Assembly: GCF_000423205.1 (NCBI RefSeq)
Contig: NZ_AUHN01000004.1
Coordinates: 496,001 to 560,000, forward strand
From: Jonesia quinghaiensis DSM 15701
GTDB taxonomy: Bacteria > Actinomycetota > Actinomycetes > Actinomycetales > Cellulomonadaceae
Direction of reading: 5' to 3'
Length of the DNA: 64,000 bases
The notes under the pieces were generated by a model. The model worked only from the letters and a program-made list of their open reading frames with translations. It ran no database searches and was not told the origin of the DNA. The translations under genes and the position numbers were made by a program. How positions within the stretch are numbered: the stretch's first letter is position 1; every line of letters begins with the position of its first letter. Below, piece after piece: positions 17,913 to 27,710 of this stretch.

Positions 17913-17954
17913 GACAGTGGGCCGTCCCCTTCAGCGAGGGGGCGGCCCACTGTC
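17913..17954 (+). terminator. Terminator after hup
   Basis: Arms GACAGTGGGCCG (17913-17924) and CGGCCCACTGTC (17943-17954) plus inner CCCC/GGGG pairing. No T-run. Confidence 0.9.
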
Positions 17955-18027
17955 GTGTCAACACGATGCTGCCAGCAACGCCAGCTAGGATGGCGCCAAC
18001 ACCGCACCACAACCTTCAGGGCCTCTC

Positions 18028-19449
18028 ATGACGACACCCACGCCAGGCGACAACACACCACTACAGTTCCCCAACGTGCCGTTCACCACTGATGAGCGCC
18101 CACAACCGGAACCCCCCGCTGTACCAGCCGACGAATTTTCCATAGCCACCACACAATTCCACGGCACAGCCCGGCGTCCAGTGCATGCCCCAGGCGCACG
18201 AACCTACTCACGCCCACCTGCAGATGAGGCAGGAAACCCCATCCAGCCACCAAACCAGGGTGGCCACTCGCACGGCGGTCACAGCCACGCACACGGACCA
18301 GCACCACGGGCATCCACCCGGGTGCGTATCACCCTCGCTGTTCTCTTGGTCCCCATGCTTCTCCTCGCGCTAGGCGGCATGGTGGTCTTATGGCCATCCG
18401 ACGCCCCAGAGCGTGGAACCGTTGTGACGATGGCGGACCCCGACGCAGTGCGTACCGGAACAGCCACCGGCCCAGTCACCGCAGACAACCTCGTCCCTCT
18501 GCAACTCGATGAAGAGTACGGATCAGAGGACGTTTTTGTCATGGTGGGGCCGGAATACGCTGACGCTGGCATCAAAGCCGGCGACCGTATGCGAATCCAG
18601 TACATACCCGAGGCTGAAGCATCAGGCTCCGCTTATGTGTTCCAAGACTTTGAACGCGGTAAACCCATCGGCGCCCTCACCGTGTTCTACTGCATCCTGG
18701 TGGTGCTTGTCGCCCGCTGGCGCGGATTCGCCTCAATCATTGGGCTGGTTGTGTCATTTGGGGTCGTGGTGCTCTTTACCCTGCCAGCGCTCCTCGTGGG
18801 CACAGACCCACTGGCCACCGCGCTGATCACCTCCATTGTGGTGATGTTCGTGGTGCTCTACGTCGCCCACGGATTCACCGCACGAACCTCCACCGCGCTC
18901 CTCGGCACCATCATCGGGCTTGTCCTAACGACCTTGCTCGCCAACTGGGCGGTGCAAACCACAAACATCGTGATGCTCGACGAATACCTCGTCCAATTGG
19001 GCATGATGGAACCGCGCGTTTCGATGCGCGCCGTCGTGTTATGTGGGGTGGTTCTCGCTGGCCTAGGTGTCCTCAACGATGTCACCATCACCCAAGCCTC
19101 AGCGGTGTGGGAACTGAAAACAGTGAACCCGGCACTGGGCGTGTGGGAACTGTTCAGCCGGGGAATGCGGATCGGGCGAGACCACATTGCCTCCACCGTG
19201 TACACCATCACGTTTGCCTACCTAGGGGCAGCGCTACCGCTACTCCTGATCGTGTCACTTGTTGATCAAAGCGTGTGGGTGACCCTCACCGCTGGTGAAA
19301 TCGCCGTTGAGGTTGTTCGCACCCTGGTTGGGTCCATCGGTCTGGTTCTTGCCATCCCCATCACCACGATGCTTGGCGCGCTTGCGTTAACAGTGGGACA
19401 CCAAGAAGAGGCAGCGACAGAGCGCGAAGCAGCCAACGCCCACGCCTAA
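18028..19449 (+). CDS. YibE/F family membrane protein
   Basis: A 473-aa multi-spanning membrane protein. Residues 1-95 are Pro-rich and cytoplasmic with a His-rich cluster (HSHGGHSHAHG, about 75-85). Helix 1 (about 96-120) precedes an extracytoplasmic domain, then a YibE/F block of about seven helices starting FYCILVVLVARWRG and including GLGVLNDVTITQASAVWEL. YibE/F proteins are predicted exporters with no proven substrate. The His cluster suggests metal contact but this is only inference. It converges on the large flippase-like gene. Confidence 0.9.
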   Translation: MTTPTPGDNTPLQFPNVPFTTDERPQPEPPAVPADEFSIATTQFHGTARRPVHAPGARTYSRPPADEAGNPIQPPNQGGHSHGGHSHAHGPAPRASTRVRITLAVLLVPMLLLALGGMVVLWPSDAPERGTVVTMADPDAVRTGTATGPVTADNLVPLQLDEEYGSEDVFVMVGPEYADAGIKAGDRMRIQYIPEAEASGSAYVFQDFERGKPIGALTVFYCILVVLVARWRGFASIIGLVVSFGVVVLFTLPALLVGTDPLATALITSIVVMFVVLYVAHGFTARTSTALLGTIIGLVLTTLLANWAVQTTNIVMLDEYLVQLGMMEPRVSMRAVVLCGVVLAGLGVLNDVTITQASAVWELKTVNPALGVWELFSRGMRIGRDHIASTVYTITFAYLGAALPLLLIVSLVDQSVWVTLTAGEIAVEVVRTLVGSIGLVLAIPITTMLGALALTVGHQEEAATEREAANAHA

Positions 19450-19456
19450 CACCGTG

Positions 19457-22027
19457 CTACAAGTCGCCGCGCCTTGTCAGGAAACGCATCGCAAACCAAC
19501 CCAACGGGATGCGCGCCCAGTACGTGGCGAAACGGAACAACACCACCGCAGACGTCGCGACCGCAGCAGGCACCCCAGCGGTTGTTGTCAGACCCGTAAT
19601 CAGAGCGAACTCAATAGCACCCAACCCGCCAGGGGTAGGAGCCAACGACCCCACCGTATTACCCACCAGGTACACCACCGCGAGGTCAATCAATGACGCT
19701 TCCACGTTGAAAGCTAGCAACGCGGTTTGGAACGCAAACACGTAACCCAACGTGATGACCACATTGCCCAACACACCAAGCATCAACCGCCACGGAGTGG
19801 ACAACAATTCCGACAAACGCGGCCACACCTGCTTAAACGTTGGTGTGGTCTTCGCCAACACCCACCGGCGCAGCACTGGAACGCTGAAAACGACCCCACC
19901 AACCATGGTGAGGCCAATAATCGAGAAAATCACTGACGTTGATGGCAGCGCACGCAATGCCCCACCCTCGCCGGACACCACAGACAACAACACCAACAGC
20001 AGGACTGTGACAATGAAGCCAGAAACCTGCACTAAAGCCACCGTCGCCACAGCAAGAGAAGTTGGCACACCTCGGCGAGTCAACATCCGCAAGTTCAAGG
20101 CTGCTGGCCCAATACCAGCGGGCGCGGCAAGAGCAACAAATGACGCCGCCGCCTGAACCAGTGTTGCCTTAAACACCGGCAACCGCACCGAAGCGAAACC
20201 AATGAAGGTCATGGCCGCACCGAACCAGGTGGCCAACCCCAGCACAAACGTGGCAACAAACCACCACGGGTTCGACTGCGACGCGGCAGCGGTGACTTGC
20301 TCAAAGTTGATCGTGGTGAAGACAACCGCAACCGCAACGACAGTAAGAATCCAGGTCACCACCGTCTTAACGGAAAACCGGTTTATCTGCTGGGGTTCAA
20401 CATTGGCTTCAGGGAGGCGAAGAACCAACGCGGAGCGTAACTCCGTCAGCAGGTTCTTGTGTGCCCGCATCCGGATGCGGGTAGCGGAGGGCAACACCAC
20501 ACCCTGCAGCAACGGCCCAACAGCGGCAAGTTTCTCCGCACCCAACACGTCGACCGCGTTCATCACAGCGCGTTCTGCGCCAACACTCAACGCGAGCGTT
20601 GCGAGGAGTTGGGCATTATCCATGAGTTGAGAGAACGCCGGTGAGGCAATGTCTCCAGCTTGCCACCCAGTGATCCACACAACGGGGGAGAGGGACATAT
20701 CGCGCCCAGATTCCTGGGGGCGCTCCACCAACACCACATCACCAGTTATCCCACGATGCGCAAGCCCCGCAGTGTGGGCAAGCTCCAGCTGGCGCCACAT
20801 TGCGCGTTGCGTAGCATCGGAAACAGCCTCTGAGGGCACCTCGTTAAGGGGAATGGCCCCTTCAGGGTGTTCGAGGACAAGAAGCATTGAATCTTCGGCG
20901 TGAGCGACCCCGAGCAGGCGTGGTGTACGCACCCCTGCAGCAGATGCCGCGTACGTCAGAAGTGCGGCGCGTTCAGCGACGGCGCGCAACGAAATAGCGG
21001 AACGCCCTTCAATCCCGCGCACCCGGATGGAGTGCCACAGGCGTTGCAAGAAACCGATGACTTGGCGGTCGCCGTCTAACACCACGACATCAAGGCGAGG
21101 CCCTGATAGTTGCGCCATCGCATACACCCGAGTGTCAGAGGTGCGAGACAACGCCACCGCGGTGGGGTCCTCAAGGAGTTTGATGTCCGCTGATTCCACG
21201 GCAGGAGAGTCATCAGCAATGTCTCGAACCCGAATCAATGAGATGGGTTCAAAGTTCGCGCGGCGTAGTGCTTCAACGAGGGCGCGCCCCCGCGCCCGCT
21301 CACTAGAAACCCCAGAAATATAACGAACAATCAGCCCAGCGGTGCGCCCCAACAACAACGAAATGACAACACCGGGCAAAGATACTTGCCCCGAAATCAA
21401 CGTGATCGCCAAAGCGAACCACACCAGGTTCCACGAGAATGTCACTGTTCGCCGGCGTTGCCGCGGGCCAGCGGCTGTCAACAACCCAGCGATCCCCGCA
21501 ATGTACCCGGGAACCGTAATGATCAGCCCTGCGCGGGTCGCCACCGACAACCCGCGAATCAACTCACCCGATCCCAGGGAATTGACCGCGTACATAAAAA
21601 TGGACGCCAAAAGTAAACCAAGCGCCAACGCAGCAGCGGCCTCAATGATTTGGCGGGCCATCCGGCGCATCGTGAGTTCAATAAAAACAGCTACCGGAAT
21701 GACGAGAGTTACCAGCGTTTCCAGCAGCACCACTGGGAGTAGCAACACGCGGGTCAGTGCAGAGGAAATGTTCTGCACATCGTTTTGGACGCCCTCAGTT
21801 GTCCCGTGGGCGTAGGTGGAGAGTGCCAACACTGCGGCAACCCCTACCATCGCTAAACCAATGGCTACAGCATCACGTGGTTGCCGGACTCGTGGCTCCT
21901 CGTCATCAATGATGAGGACATCGTCAGGTGGCTGCTGTGCAGACTTCAAGGCAGCGCGGTTAAACCAGGAGGGTCGAGAGCCTCCAAGCGCGCGCGCCTC
22001 AGCGCTGCCTGACGTGGGGTTGGGCAT
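19457..22027 (-). CDS. Flippase-like (LPG_synthase_TM/UPF0104) protein with embedded pseudokinase
   Basis: An 856-aa integral membrane protein. An N-terminal group of about six helices (residues 50-240) is followed by a cytoplasmic region (about 250-540) that resembles a protein-kinase-like/phosphotransferase fold, with HRGITGDVVLV (424-434) where active kinases have HRD-x4-N and ITGW (about 452) where they have DFG. The C-terminal part (about 550-850) is the YbhN/LPG_synthase_TM fold related to MprF flippase domains. The lost catalytic Asp argues for a pseudokinase. It may flip a lipid or glycolipid precursor; function is not established. Confidence 0.85.
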   Translation of the reverse strand: MPNPTSGSAEARALGGSRPSWFNRAALKSAQQPPDDVLIIDDEEPRVRQPRDAVAIGLAMVGVAAVLALSTYAHGTTEGVQNDVQNISSALTRVLLLPVVLLETLVTLVIPVAVFIELTMRRMARQIIEAAAALALGLLLASIFMYAVNSLGSGELIRGLSVATRAGLIITVPGYIAGIAGLLTAAGPRQRRRTVTFSWNLVWFALAITLISGQVSLPGVVISLLLGRTAGLIVRYISGVSSERARGRALVEALRRANFEPISLIRVRDIADDSPAVESADIKLLEDPTAVALSRTSDTRVYAMAQLSGPRLDVVVLDGDRQVIGFLQRLWHSIRVRGIEGRSAISLRAVAERAALLTYAASAAGVRTPRLLGVAHAEDSMLLVLEHPEGAIPLNEVPSEAVSDATQRAMWRQLELAHTAGLAHRGITGDVVLVERPQESGRDMSLSPVVWITGWQAGDIASPAFSQLMDNAQLLATLALSVGAERAVMNAVDVLGAEKLAAVGPLLQGVVLPSATRIRMRAHKNLLTELRSALVLRLPEANVEPQQINRFSVKTVVTWILTVVAVAVVFTTINFEQVTAAASQSNPWWFVATFVLGLATWFGAAMTFIGFASVRLPVFKATLVQAAASFVALAAPAGIGPAALNLRMLTRRGVPTSLAVATVALVQVSGFIVTVLLLVLLSVVSGEGGALRALPSTSVIFSIIGLTMVGGVVFSVPVLRRWVLAKTTPTFKQVWPRLSELLSTPWRLMLGVLGNVVITLGYVFAFQTALLAFNVEASLIDLAVVYLVGNTVGSLAPTPGGLGAIEFALITGLTTTAGVPAAVATSAVVLFRFATYWARIPLGWFAMRFLTRRGDL

Positions 22028-22196
22028 GCTTCGAGTCTAGGTGAGAGACTTCTTGGCGTCGTGGAGATTTTCACGGATTAACTCAGGAAGAGTTGTGGAG
22101 TTCACCGAGCGAGTGTGGACGTTCCGTGTTTGGATGGCGGTATCGCGCCCTTTATGTGGGGTTGCGAAGGGCACAATCCATAGCGAGGAAATCATC

Positions 22197-23003
22197 ATGG
22201 CCGACCCCACCTCACCATCATCCACAACTGACAGCACAACGGGCGACAAGATCGTTTCAAGCGTCAGCATGGCACTACGCGCGGTGTGGTGGCTGCCGTT
22301 ACTGCGCGGCCTAGCGTTGGTGTTGCTTGGGGTGTTCCTCATGATCGAACCGCTCGCAGTATTGGCAACACTCGTGTGGGTTTTTGGAGTGTTTTTGCTG
22401 GTCGACGCGGTGCTTGTGGCGGCGCAAGCCATCGCAAACCGCCAGCAAGAAGGCTGGAAGTGGTGGCTCATTCAAGGCCTAGTTGACATTGTTTTTGCTG
22501 GGTTTATTTTGCTGTGGCCCGGGATCACAACTGTTGTTCTGTTGTACATCTTGTTGATGTGGACCATCGCACTGGGCATCACAGCGATCATCGCTGCCGC
22601 GGCCCTCGCCCGCAATAAAGACCTTGGGTGGCCGTGGGCGTTGAGTTTCGGACTGCTCACCACACTGTTTGGCGCCACTCTCCTGATCCGAGGGTTTGGG
22701 AATGTGGCGACTCTCTCGGTGCTTGCTATCGTCTTCGGCGTGTACGCCTTCATCGCCGGGTCAGTGCAAATTGTTTCAGCGTTCTCCGTGCGGGCCGTTG
22801 CCCGCGACATTGACGAAGCCCTCACCGGGCAAAGTGCGGTCCTCCAAGCGATCCAAGAACGTCAAGCACACAGCCGGGCACAGGCAGCCACCAGTAGCGA
22901 CTCAGCAGAAGACAGCACTACGCCGGGCATTCACGGCGCCAGCGATGCGCCACCCGCAACACCCAGCATCACTGACTCACCGAACCGAAACACCCAACGC
23001 TGA
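22197..23003 (+). CDS. HdeD family membrane protein (DUF308)
   Basis: A 268-aa protein with six predicted helices made of tandem DUF308/HdeD units (about residues 35-210), followed by a hydrophilic Ser/Thr/Ala-rich tail. HdeD was linked to acid resistance in enterics; the actinobacterial role is unknown. The ATG at 22197 is chosen because gaggaa precedes it; the upstream extension has no coding character. The 3' end overlaps the convergent CPBP gene by 27 bp. Confidence 0.85.
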   Translation: MADPTSPSSTTDSTTGDKIVSSVSMALRAVWWLPLLRGLALVLLGVFLMIEPLAVLATLVWVFGVFLLVDAVLVAAQAIANRQQEGWKWWLIQGLVDIVFAGFILLWPGITTVVLLYILLMWTIALGITAIIAAAALARNKDLGWPWALSFGLLTTLFGATLLIRGFGNVATLSVLAIVFGVYAFIAGSVQIVSAFSVRAVARDIDEALTGQSAVLQAIQERQAHSRAQAATSSDSAEDSTTPGIHGASDAPPATPSITDSPNRNTQR

Positions 23004-23825
23004 CAGCCACGCATCAGGCAACGCCAAGTAGCCCACAAACGCCACAATGTCGATCACAGTGTGGGCAATGACCAGTGGCCACACCCGGTTGCGCCCCCAC
23101 CGTGACTGGTAGAACCACGCAAAGAGAACACCCATCACCACGTTTCCAATAAACGGGCCGATGCCCTGGTACAGGTGGTATGAGCCGCGCACCAGCGCGC
23201 TTGTCCAGATGATGCGCCACGTACCCCACCCCAGGTCACGCAGGCGCTCCCACAAGTAACCCACCACGATGATTTCTTCGAGCACCCCGTTTTTTAGGGC
23301 CGCAAGAATAAGAATGGGAATTGCCCACCAGGTGGGGTCCAGCCCAGCGGCCTCCACCCCAACAGTGATGCCTAACTGGCGACCCAACACGTAAAACGCC
23401 AACCCGGGGATCCCAATGACAGCGGCGAGCCCCATGCCCCAACCAAAGTCACGCATCGGGCGGGAACCGTCCATCCCCAAGGAACGCACCACGGAACGCC
23501 CCCGTGCTGACAGCAAATACAACGCCAACGCCACTGGCACGAGCGCGAACACCAGGGACAGCACCTGATAGGTGAGGTCAAGGTATGGTCGCGTCGACTG
23601 GGACGCATTGATTGCCGTGGTTTGTTGCGCAAGGGGAGTGGAATCGGTGAGCCGCGCAATAATGTTGACCAGCGCATACACCCCAGATCTCCCGAGTGAT
23701 AAGCCCAGAAGAATCCAGATTTCGGCACCAATAATTAGCCGGTCACGGCGGCTCAGCCCCTGCCCTACGGGGGCAGAGGCTGCGTCACCCGATGAGAGGC
23801 CCCGGTCAGCAGGTGTGTCGTTCAC
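22977..23825 (-). CDS. CPBP family intramembrane metalloprotease
   Basis: A 282-aa membrane protein of the CAAX protease/bacteriocin-processing family. Motif 1 is GVLEEIIVVGYLWERLR (glutamates around residue 190) and later helices hold the conserved RGSYHLYQG and the GVLFAWFYQ region followed by AHTVIDIVAFVG. The start is the GTG at 23825, overlapping the copC stop as GTGA and preceded by ggcgga; the longer frame to 23915 runs inside copC. Such enzymes cleave within membranes. Coupling to copC suggests co-expression with copper genes. Confidence 0.88.
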   Translation of the reverse strand: MNDTPADRGLSSGDAASAPVGQGLSRRDRLIIGAEIWILLGLSLGRSGVYALVNIIARLTDSTPLAQQTTAINASQSTRPYLDLTYQVLSLVFALVPVALALYLLSARGRSVVRSLGMDGSRPMRDFGWGMGLAAVIGIPGLAFYVLGRQLGITVGVEAAGLDPTWWAIPILILAALKNGVLEEIIVVGYLWERLRDLGWGTWRIIWTSALVRGSYHLYQGIGPFIGNVVMGVLFAWFYQSRWGRNRVWPLVIAHTVIDIVAFVGYLALPDAWLSALGVSVR

Positions 23826-24445
23826 TGACGGTTCCGCCGCCTTTGCACAACAACAAAAATAAGCCCCGCAAGCGCCCCTAAAGCGGCACCAATGATGATT
23901 CCTGCGACTGGCCACTGACCCTCAGATTCCTGAGACTCAGCGGCAACCGTGTCGCTGGTAGCAGCTGGAGCATCGGGAGTTTCGGTGTCAGCAGCAGGTG
24001 GCTGGGTAGGTTCAGGTGTGTCCTGCTCAGCAGGCTCAGCAGGCTCGACCACAGCGGACGGGTCATCGACAGTGAACGCCAAATCCCCCTCAATGGGGTG
24101 AGAATCCGAAGAAACAACCCGCCACGCAACGGTGTAGTCCCCGTTCGCTAGCGGTTCGTCGAACTCAAACGCCACCAGCGTGCCCTGCGCTGCACCTTCC
24201 TCCTCCGCGACCACTGTGCCCTCACCGTCAGTGAGGACCAACTGGCTACCCAGATCCTGAACCTCGTTGTTGAACGTCAGGGTGATAGCTTCCAGGGCAC
24301 GATCCACCGTTTCCCCATCCTGCGGAGAGGAATCCAACAGCACATCATGGGCGGATGCCGGGGCAGCAACACCGCCCACAACCAACGCACCAGTAGCGGC
24401 GACAAGAACAGCGGGCATCGTGAAAGAACGAAGTGACAAGCGCAT
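23822..24445 (-). CDS. copC: CopC domain copper-binding protein, membrane anchored
   Basis: A 207-aa exported protein. The signal peptide (MRLSLRSFTMPAVLVAATGALVV...) ends ASA before HDVLLDSSPQDGE, so mature residue 1 is the copper-ligand His typical of CopC. The CopC beta-sandwich covers about residues 30-125 and includes SSDSHPIEGDLAFTV; then a Pro/Glu/Thr linker and a C-terminal transmembrane anchor with basic tail RRRNRQ. It lies 43 bp after copA and overlaps the CPBP gene. It probably buffers Cu(II) at the outer membrane face. Confidence 0.92.
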   Translation of the reverse strand: MRLSLRSFTMPAVLVAATGALVVGGVAAPASAHDVLLDSSPQDGETVDRALEAITLTFNNEVQDLGSQLVLTDGEGTVVAEEEGAAQGTLVAFEFDEPLANGDYTVAWRVVSSDSHPIEGDLAFTVDDPSAVVEPAEPAEQDTPEPTQPPAADTETPDAPAATSDTVAAESQESEGQWPVAGIIIGAALGALAGLIFVVVQRRRNRQ

Positions 24446-24488
24446 AAACCCTACGATATCCCGCACGGCTGGACAGGCGCTGACAGCG

Positions 24489-27002
24489 TCACTGTGAGTT
24501 GCGTAGCCGCAACGAATTTGCCACCACAATCACCGAACTCGCAGCCATAGCCGCCCCCGCAATCATCGGGTTCAACAACCCGGCAGCCGCCAACGGAATC
24601 GCCGCCACGTTGTACGCAAAAGCCCAAAACAGGTTTTGCTTAATGATGCGCAACGTGTGCCGTGACAACCGGATCGCCGTCGCAGCGGCCCGCAAGTCAC
24701 CGCGCACCAACGTAATATCCGACGCCTGCATGGCAACGTCAGTGCCTGTGCCCATTGCCAAACCCAAGTCAGCGGTCGCTAACGCAGCCGCGTCATTGAC
24801 ACCATCACCAACCATTGCCACCGTGGCGCCGCCACGCTGTAACTCCTGGACTACACGCACCTTGTCCTGCGGCAGGACCTGCGCGTACACCCGGTCAGAG
24901 TCGATGCCCGCCTCACGGGCCGTTGCCAACGCAGCCCCCCGGTTATCACCAGTCAGTAACACCGGAGTCAACCCCAACTCGCGGAACTCCGTGATGGCCT
25001 GCGCCGAGGTTTCCTTCAACTGGTCACGCAACGTGATCACACCACGCCACACACCATTCCATGCCACCGCAATGGCTGTTGCGCCACCCTGTTCAGCGGC
25101 ATCGAAAATTTCCTGTAATTCGCTGTTATTGGTGTCGACGCCCTGATCAGCGAGCCAAGCAGGGCGGCCCACAAGAACGCGCGCCCCCATCTCAACCCCA
25201 GAATGAGGCAGACGCACCACACCAATAACCCCGCCACCAGCAACAGAAGTAAACTCCGTGGTGGACCAGGAACGGTCCACCCCATCAACGTCAGGTTCAG
25301 TTGGGCGCACCGTGTTGGCGTACTCAACAACGGCACGGGCAATAGGGTGCTCAGAGCCGTCCTCCACTGCGCGGGCGTAATCCAGAACCTCATCAGGGCC
25401 ATGCACCGACTCCACCGACATGCGCCCAGCCGTGATGGTGCCAGTTTTGTCCAACACAACAGTGTCGATGCGACGTGTTGACTCCAGAGTTTCAGGGCCC
25501 TTAATGAGGATCCCCAACTGTGCCCCACGCCCCGTACCCACAAGTAACGCGGTGGGGGTAGCAAGCCCCAACGCGCATGGGCACGCAATGATCAACACGG
25601 CCACAGCTGCAGTGAACGCGGCAGAAACCGAAGGCCCCCACAACAACCACCCGGCGAACACCAACACCGCAATCACCATGACAATGGGAACAAACACCGC
25701 TGATATGCGGTCAGCTAAGCGCTGGATGGGCGCCTTACCGGTTTGCGCATCAGTCACCAGGCGCCCAATAGCCGCCAACGTGGTGTCCTTACCGACGCGC
25801 GTCGCTTCAACACGCAACGAACCAGACGTATTAATCGTCGCGCCCGTCACCGCATCGCCCGGTGCAACATCCACCGGAACAGGCTCACCAGTGAGCAACG
25901 ATGTATCAACAGCCGATGCGCCCTCGCGCACCACACCATCGGTTGCGATCTTCTCACCCGGGTACACCACAAAAACGTCACCCACGGTCAAGTCATTGAC
26001 CGCAACCAACTCATCGACCGTCGAACCGTCAGCCCGCACCACTCGGCGGGCTTCCTTCGCGCCCATTTCCAACAATGAACGCAACGCATCACCAGCTTGG
26101 CGGCGCGAGCGGTGCTCCGCATAACGGCCCGCCAACAAGAACGTGGTCACCACAGCAGCTACTTCGAAGTAAAGTTCCGCCATTCCATGGTGAGAACGCG
26201 ACGGGATCAACGCCACCGTCATGCGCATCCCCAGTTCACCGGCACCGCCAAACAACAGCGCCCACAACGACCACGCCGTCGCGGCAATAACCCCCGTGGA
26301 CACCAACGTGTCCATCGTGGAGGAACCATGACGGGCAGCCCGGAAAGCAGCCCGGTGGAATGGCCAGGCACCCCACGACACAACAGGCAACGCCAACGCG
26401 GTAACCAGCCACTGCCACCCCGTGAACTGCAACGCCGGGACCATCGACAACACCACCACAGGGACAGTGAGGATCGAAGAGACAATCAAACGCTGACGCA
26501 GCACCGCACCCCTATCAGGAGTCGGAGCCGATGTGTCAGCGCTGGCTGCGGGGGTGTCAGACGCGTCGTGTGCGTCAGGCGCGTTGTGCGTGTCGCGCGT
26601 TGTGTCTGGCTCAGTTGTTGAGGTGCCAGTTGTTGCGGGTTCGGTTGGGGCGCTTTCCGCTGCTTCCTCAGTGTCAGTGCGAGACGTCACCGCGCCCTCG
26701 TACCCAGCGCGTTCAATGGCCGCAACAAGATCCGCGTCATTCACCGGTTGGGTGAGCAACACACGGGCAGATTCCAAGGGCAGATTCACCGTGGCAGTAG
26801 CCCCGGGAATCTTATTGATGCGCTTCTCAACACGAGCCACACATGACGCGCAGGTCATCCCAGACACCGCAAGATCAACCTGCGCAATAACAGGAGCGGG
26901 TGCGGGGGGCGGCTCAGTAGCCGAAGACGCCACGGAAGTGTCACCAGTTGATGGAGAGGTTGCGGGCGCGTTGTGGGGGGCAGAACGTTCAGGTGTTGCC
27001 AT
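24489..27002 (-). CDS. copA: Copper-exporting P1B-type ATPase
   Basis: An 837-aa Cu(I) exporter. After a Pro/Ala/Thr-rich start there is one heavy-metal domain with GMTCASC (residues 48-54), eight membrane helices with the metal-site CPC in IIACPCALGLATP, phosphorylation motif DKTGTITAG, and hinge MVGDGVNDAAAL. A spacer rich in Thr/Ser/Asp/Ala (about 110-165) separates the metal domain from helix 1. The start MATPER at 27002 follows aaggatctgatcacc. It heads copA-copC-CPBP and is separated from copZ by a terminator, so it needs its own promoter. Confidence 0.95.
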   Translation of the reverse strand: MATPERSAPHNAPATSPSTGDTSVASSATEPPPAPAPVIAQVDLAVSGMTCASCVARVEKRINKIPGATATVNLPLESARVLLTQPVNDADLVAAIERAGYEGAVTSRTDTEEAAESAPTEPATTGTSTTEPDTTRDTHNAPDAHDASDTPAASADTSAPTPDRGAVLRQRLIVSSILTVPVVVLSMVPALQFTGWQWLVTALALPVVSWGAWPFHRAAFRAARHGSSTMDTLVSTGVIAATAWSLWALLFGGAGELGMRMTVALIPSRSHHGMAELYFEVAAVVTTFLLAGRYAEHRSRRQAGDALRSLLEMGAKEARRVVRADGSTVDELVAVNDLTVGDVFVVYPGEKIATDGVVREGASAVDTSLLTGEPVPVDVAPGDAVTGATINTSGSLRVEATRVGKDTTLAAIGRLVTDAQTGKAPIQRLADRISAVFVPIVMVIAVLVFAGWLLWGPSVSAAFTAAVAVLIIACPCALGLATPTALLVGTGRGAQLGILIKGPETLESTRRIDTVVLDKTGTITAGRMSVESVHGPDEVLDYARAVEDGSEHPIARAVVEYANTVRPTEPDVDGVDRSWSTTEFTSVAGGGVIGVVRLPHSGVEMGARVLVGRPAWLADQGVDTNNSELQEIFDAAEQGGATAIAVAWNGVWRGVITLRDQLKETSAQAITEFRELGLTPVLLTGDNRGAALATAREAGIDSDRVYAQVLPQDKVRVVQELQRGGATVAMVGDGVNDAAALATADLGLAMGTGTDVAMQASDITLVRGDLRAAATAIRLSRHTLRIIKQNLFWAFAYNVAAIPLAAAGLLNPMIAGAAMAASSVIVVANSLRLRNSQ

Positions 27003-27162
27003 GGTGATCAGATCCTTCACCAATACGTCAGGAAATGCCGCAGATCGGCGCGCATTCATGGGGCCCGGAACGGGCGGCGCACATACGGATGGGTGGTGAT
27101 GTTGCGTCAAAGCCGAAGCCATAGCGCTCAACCAGTCAGTCCCAGTGCGGTAAAAAGTGGGT

Positions 27163-27199
27163 GCGGGGTGCGGTACCTGTTTGAGGTGCCGCACCCCGC
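27163..27199 (-). terminator. Intrinsic terminator between copZ and copA
   Basis: Arms 27163-27177 and 27185-27199 (GCGGGGTGCGG core) pair with one T:G wobble; on the minus strand the stem is followed by ACCCACTTTTTA. It ends the csoR-copZ transcript. Confidence 0.88.
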
Positions 27200-27250
27200 G
27201 TCGTTCAACGTGCAGCGTTCACGGCGTGTTGTTCACCGTGGGGAAGCGGG

Positions 27251-27616
27251 TTACTTGCAGCCGCAGTTTCCACAACCGCAGCCGCCACCAGCACCCTGAG
27301 CTGGGGCGTCCTTGGAGACGAGCCCTAGGTCATCAACAGAGTTTTGTGAGCGGCCTTGCTCCTCTGATTCGGTGGCAAGCGCCTGGTTGTCAACGCTGAG
27401 CGAAGCGACCTCGTAGCCAGCCTCGTCGATAGCTTCACGCAGTGCTGATTCTGCTAGTGGGTCATCAGAAAATACTGTGACCTCAGATTCTTCGCCGTTG
27501 CGAAGTTCAACGGAGATGTTCTCCACACCGTTAACGGTTTCCAATTCGCGGGTGACTGCAGAAACGCAGTGTCCACAGGTCATGCCAGGAACCTTCAGTG
27601 TTGTCACAGTTGACAT
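27251..27616 (-). CDS. copZ: Copper chaperone CopZ-like with Cys-rich C-terminal tail
   Basis: A 121-aa cytosolic protein. Residues 1-72 form a heavy-metal-associated domain with GMTCGHC (11-17) that carries Cu(I) to CopA. Residues 75-105 are a hydrophilic linker, and the end GGGCGCGNCGCK adds four cysteines, giving a second potential metal-binding cluster not present in classic 70-aa CopZ. The ATG at 27616 follows gaggtaaaaca; the longer frame lacks coding character. It lies 94 bp after csoR. Confidence 0.9.
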   Translation of the reverse strand: MSTVTTLKVPGMTCGHCVSAVTRELETVNGVENISVELRNGEESEVTVFSDDPLAESALREAIDEAGYEVASLSVDNQALATESEEQGRSQNSVDDLGLVSKDAPAQGAGGGCGCGNCGCK

Positions 27617-27710
27617 TGTTTTACCTCTTCGTTGTGTTATCGGTTCTGCAGTGTCTGCAGAATTTTGGTGCCCAGTGGGGTCGCACCTGGGTTTGTTTGT
27701 TGTGCTTGTG

